Shown here piece by piece: positions 6,624 through 8,219 of a DNA stretch of 8,219 nt. The translations under genes and the position numbers were made by a program. The notes beneath the pieces are model-generated. The model had not been told where the DNA came from and made no database searches. It was given only the letters and a program-made list of their open reading frames with translations. The stretch is taken from NCBI GenBank assembly GCA_902490315.1, contig CABUDK010000044.1:1-8219 (forward strand), written 5' to 3'. Within the stretch, counting starts at the first letter, position 1; every line of letters begins with the position of its first letter. Origin of the DNA: an uncultured Porphyromonas sp. GTDB taxonomy: Bacteria; Bacteroidota; Bacteroidia; Bacteroidales; Porphyromonadaceae.

Positions 6624-7619
6624 TTATGCCACCTTCTTGGCTTGTCGCTTATGATGCCAAGCAAGGTAACCTCCGATCAGGATGAAGGTGACGAGGATGG
6701 CTATCATCTCGCCGATATGCTCTAGCGGAGCGATCCAGATCTCGTTAAAGAGGTTGTTGCGCCCCAGTATTTCAACAGGTGTCCAAAGGACGATAACGGC
6801 TGGGATCGCCATACGTATGTTTGCCCCCCACTGCTTGCGAGCGAGCTGCTTGCGAAAGATGAAGAAGAAGCCGATGAAGCAGCCCACCCCCACGGCGATG
6901 GTCACGGGATGACTCTGACCGAGGAAGCGTGGATCGTAGCAAAACATCAGCAGCAAGTAGCAGGTCCATAGGAGCATCATCGTCTCCATAAAGGTCACCA
7001 TAGCTGGGTGGCGTGTCATACCCGAGCGCACGACGAGATCACGCTTCTTGCCGAGAAGGACCCGCTGACACCAGAGCATAAAGTTGCACCCCGTGCGTAC
7101 ATTAAATATATAGAGTAGCATGATCGACACCCAGAAGCCAAACGTAGCCGGCATCAGTAGGTACTCTGGTCTAGTCACAACGATATCCTTGATATCCTGC
7201 ATGTGCTGTACGGGTACGCCATCGATAGATAGGACGGGATTCGCCGCTATCCCCTGCACGTAAGTCGTTGTAGTGGTTACGACCCCGTTGACAATCTCTG
7301 GGTGGGCTCCAAAGCGCTGAGCGTAGTACATAAAGAGGAACTCGACCCATCCAGTCCACAGGAATAATCCCCCGATGAGTCCGCAAAGCGTCTGAGGGGT
7401 ATCTTTCTTGACGAAGACGCCACACACAGCGACTATCAGTCCTAGTAGCCCCAGTCCGAAAGCACTGTATGGCAGTGTAGCGGGTGCTATGAGGAGCTCC
7501 ATAAGGATCATAAAGGCATGTCCTAGAGGCATCAAGCATAGGACAAGGAGGAAGGAAAGCAGCGACTGCCGCCATGCGAGCTGAGGCTGCAAACTAGATG
7601 AATGCGTAGATCTATCCAT
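6624..7619 (-). CDS. Multi-pass membrane protein of unknown function
   Basis: I do not recognise this gene. The product is 331 aa from ATG 7619. The frame runs on to a TTG at 7685, but that TTG is the -33 element of a good promoter and the extra residues lie in and before the promoter, so 7619 is preferred. About eight hydrophobic segments are visible, near residues 19-41, 50-70, 76-100, 154-174, 208-227, 238-256, 269-285 and 302-322. Residues 101-153 form a polar loop with a TTTTTY run. Loops carry basic patches (GKKRD around 190-194, KQLARKQW around 257-264, and the HHKRQAKK tail), which helps set topology. A Cys pair lies at 178 and 184. There is no recognisable catalytic motif or transporter signature. 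It appears monocistronic and is unlikely to belong to the nad operon, which has its own -7 box. Confidence 0.85.
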   Translation of the reverse strand: MDRSTHSSSLQPQLAWRQSLLSFLLVLCLMPLGHAFMILMELLIAPATLPYSAFGLGLLGLIVAVCGVFVKKDTPQTLCGLIGGLFLWTGWVEFLFMYYAQRFGAHPEIVNGVVTTTTTYVQGIAANPVLSIDGVPVQHMQDIKDIVVTRPEYLLMPATFGFWVSIMLLYIFNVRTGCNFMLWCQRVLLGKKRDLVVRSGMTRHPAMVTFMETMMLLWTCYLLLMFCYDPRFLGQSHPVTIAVGVGCFIGFFFIFRKQLARKQWGANIRMAIPAVIVLWTPVEILGRNNLFNEIWIAPLEHIGEMIAILVTFILIGGYLAWHHKRQAKKVA

Positions 7620-7653
7620 AAGGTTGTACGATGGTTTGTTGTGAATAACGATG

Positions 7654-7685
7654 CAAATGTACGAAATAGGTCTGAAATAAAACAA
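7654..7685 (-). promoter_or_regulatory. Promoter of the membrane-protein gene
   Basis: On the - strand, TTG (7685-7683), a 21-nt spacer and TACATTTG (7661-7654) match the Bacteroidota vegetative pattern of a TTG-type -33 element and a TAnnTTTG -7 box. Transcription would begin near 7647, about 28 nt before the ATG at 7619. The -7 octamer is identical to the one before nadB, and TATTTC lies just upstream of both. Confidence 0.7.
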
Positions 7686-7756
7686 TGCTGGACTAAATTG
7701 TCGTCTTCTTCGTACGAATTCATCTTTAGTTTCGAGCTCCTTTTAATAGCTACCAA

Positions 7757-7935
7757 GGAAATCTCAAATTCCTCGGTGGAGATTTGAGATTTTCCACGGA
7801 GGAAAAAGAAAATTCTTCGGACTTATCATTTGATTCTTCCGAAGTTTCATTTGATTCCTCCGAAGAAATTTCTCTCGCCTCCGTGGAGAGTTTTTATTTC
7901 CTCGGGAGCTATTGGAAAATTCCTCCGTGGAGAGC
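7757..7935. repeat. Cluster of short hairpins with a CCTCCGTGGA core
   Basis: The core CCTC(C/G)GTGGA occurs at 7771-7780, inverted at 7793-7802, and at 7878-7887 and 7922-7931. Degenerate forms lie at 7837-7844, 7857-7865 and 7900-7908. The spacers are strongly AT-rich. Clear hairpins are AAATCTCAAAT (7759-7769) with ATTTGAGATTT (7782-7792), 11 bp; TTTTCC (7790-7795) with GGAAAA (7801-7806); CTTCGG (7815-7820) with CCGAAG (7839-7844); and CTCTC (7872-7876) with GAGAG (7886-7890). It lies between two divergent genes. A frame running through it has a TTG start and no recognisable product, so I treat it as noncoding. Confidence 0.75.
7826..7865. repeat. 19-bp direct repeat inside the hairpin cluster
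   Basis: Copies at 7826-7844 and 7847-7865 match at 18 of 19 bases with a 21-bp period. Each begins TCATTTGATTC and ends CCGAAG, so each carries one degenerate core of the surrounding hairpin family. Confidence 0.8.
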
Positions 7936-8066
7936 GCTGTCTCTTGACAGAAATGACCACAAGCCTTACACTACAACAGCCTTATCATGTAGCTGCACTG
8001 CAACAATTGATGCGTTGAGTCGTCTTTACAATAGAAGCATATTAATGAACAAACAGATCACAATCT
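7936..8066. other. Leader region of the last gene
   Basis: It contains a small hairpin, CTGTC (7937-7941) with GACAG (7946-7950), and two very short frames, 7953-8018 (21 codons) and 8045-8074 (9 codons). No full TAnnTTTG box is present; TACAATAG near 8026-8033, preceded by a TTG, is a two-mismatch candidate only. The promoter of the downstream gene is therefore uncertain. Confidence 0.4.
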
Positions 8067-8219
8067 ATGAGTAGCATGAATTACTTCCGTTTGTGGGGAG
8101 CGATAGCACTCCTCCTCATCACCGCAGGCGCACTGCGTGCGCAGACCATCACGATCCAGGGGCGAGTACTCGCCAGTAGCGACTCGACCGCACTCGTCGG
8201 GGCTAGCGTCGGGCTATTT
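8067..8219 (+). CDS. Exported protein with carboxypeptidase-regulatory-like N-terminus, 3' end missing
   Basis: Only 51 codons are visible. The first residues are a Sec signal peptide: a short polar start, a hydrophobic core WGAIALLLITAGAL, and a probable cleavage in RAQ before TITIQG. The mature start, ITIQGRVLASSDSTALVGAS, is the pattern of a carboxypeptidase-D regulatory-like beta-sandwich, which in Bacteroidota usually heads TonB-dependent receptors or related outer-membrane beta-barrels. No plug or barrel sequence is in the window, so the full type cannot be given. Two in-frame starts exist, ATG 8067 and ATG 8076; the second gives a more typical MNYFRLW n-region, and neither has a clear ribosome binding site. 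A 9-codon frame ends within the first start (ATGAGTAG), which might allow coupling. Confidence 0.75.
   Translation, partial: MSSMNYFRLWGAIALLLITAGALRAQTITIQGRVLASSDSTALVGASVGLF

Larger units (their letters stand above)
6458..6624. repeat. Extragenic palindromic element with nested inverted repeats
   Basis: Three layers of inverted repeats are nested here. The outermost is ACGAGTAACGA (6458-6468) against its complement (6614-6624), 11 bp perfect. The middle is ACGTGTAACCC (6473-6483) against GGGTTACACGT (6584-6594), 11 bp perfect. The inner layer is two hairpins that are themselves inverted copies (6487-6511 and 6556-6580). Arms 6473-6511 and 6556-6594 match at 35 of 39 positions as inverted repeats. 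The 44-nt centre carries TCGTATCG (6535-6542), complementary to 6454-6461. It holds no gene. The outer repeat touches the stop codon of the membrane-protein gene. It is best read as a REP/BIME-like or MITE-like element; it may also end or stabilise that gene's mRNA. Confidence 0.8.

Noticed and set aside
7759..7792. Invertible promoter flanked by inverted repeats, as seen for Bacteroidota surface genes
   Set aside because: The arms are only 12 nt apart with no promoter between them, and no recombinase gene is present. It is a hairpin, not an invertible segment.
7784..8074. A 96-codon + strand frame with a Ser/Asp/Glu-rich repeated N-terminus
   Set aside because: It starts at TTG, runs through the hairpin cluster whose repeats explain its repetitive residues, and its second half has no protein-like pattern. 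It also overlaps the start of the exported-protein gene.

Overview
The window looks like chromosomal DNA from the Bacteroidota, most likely a Porphyromonas-type organism; the genus is an inference. The signs are house-keeping proteins with a Bacteroidota flavour, almost no Shine-Dalgarno sequences, two copies of the -7 box TACATTTG (consensus TAnnTTTG), and a final gene that begins like a Bacteroidota outer-membrane receptor.

Layout. Bases 1-1121 hold the 3' part of serS (seryl-tRNA synthetase), followed after 24 nt by smpB (1146-1616), both on the + strand. A + strand gene for a small AT-rich lipoprotein follows (1758-2357). After a 397-nt convergent intergenic region with a duplicated motif and a strong hairpin terminator come nadA, nadC and nadB on the - strand, transcribed in the order nadB-nadC-nadA (6225 down to 2755). 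Upstream of nadB is a leader with a -7 box, then an extragenic palindromic element (6458-6624). Next is a - strand gene for a multi-pass membrane protein of unknown function (6624-7619) with its own well-formed promoter (7654-7685). From 7757 to 7935 there is a cluster of short hairpins and repeats. The window ends inside the 5' end of a + strand gene for an exported protein (8067 onward).

How the genes work together. nadB, nadC and nadA together cover the route from L-aspartate to nicotinate mononucleotide. NadB oxidises aspartate to iminoaspartate, NadA condenses this with dihydroxyacetone phosphate to quinolinate, and NadC makes nicotinate mononucleotide. The tight spacing (12 nt between nadB and nadC; 48 nt between nadC and the preferred nadA start) and a single promoter candidate point to one operon. 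serS and smpB both act in translation and probably form another. The lipoprotein, the membrane protein and the exported protein have no evident link to these pathways.

I found no CRISPR array, tRNA, rRNA, transposase, phage gene or defence cassette. The parts most worth a second look are noncoding: the paired REP-like hairpins at 6487-6580 and the hairpin cluster at 7757-7935. Several start sites are set here by sequence evidence rather than by the longest reading frame: nadA at ATG 3687, the membrane protein at ATG 7619, and the lipoprotein at ATG 1758.
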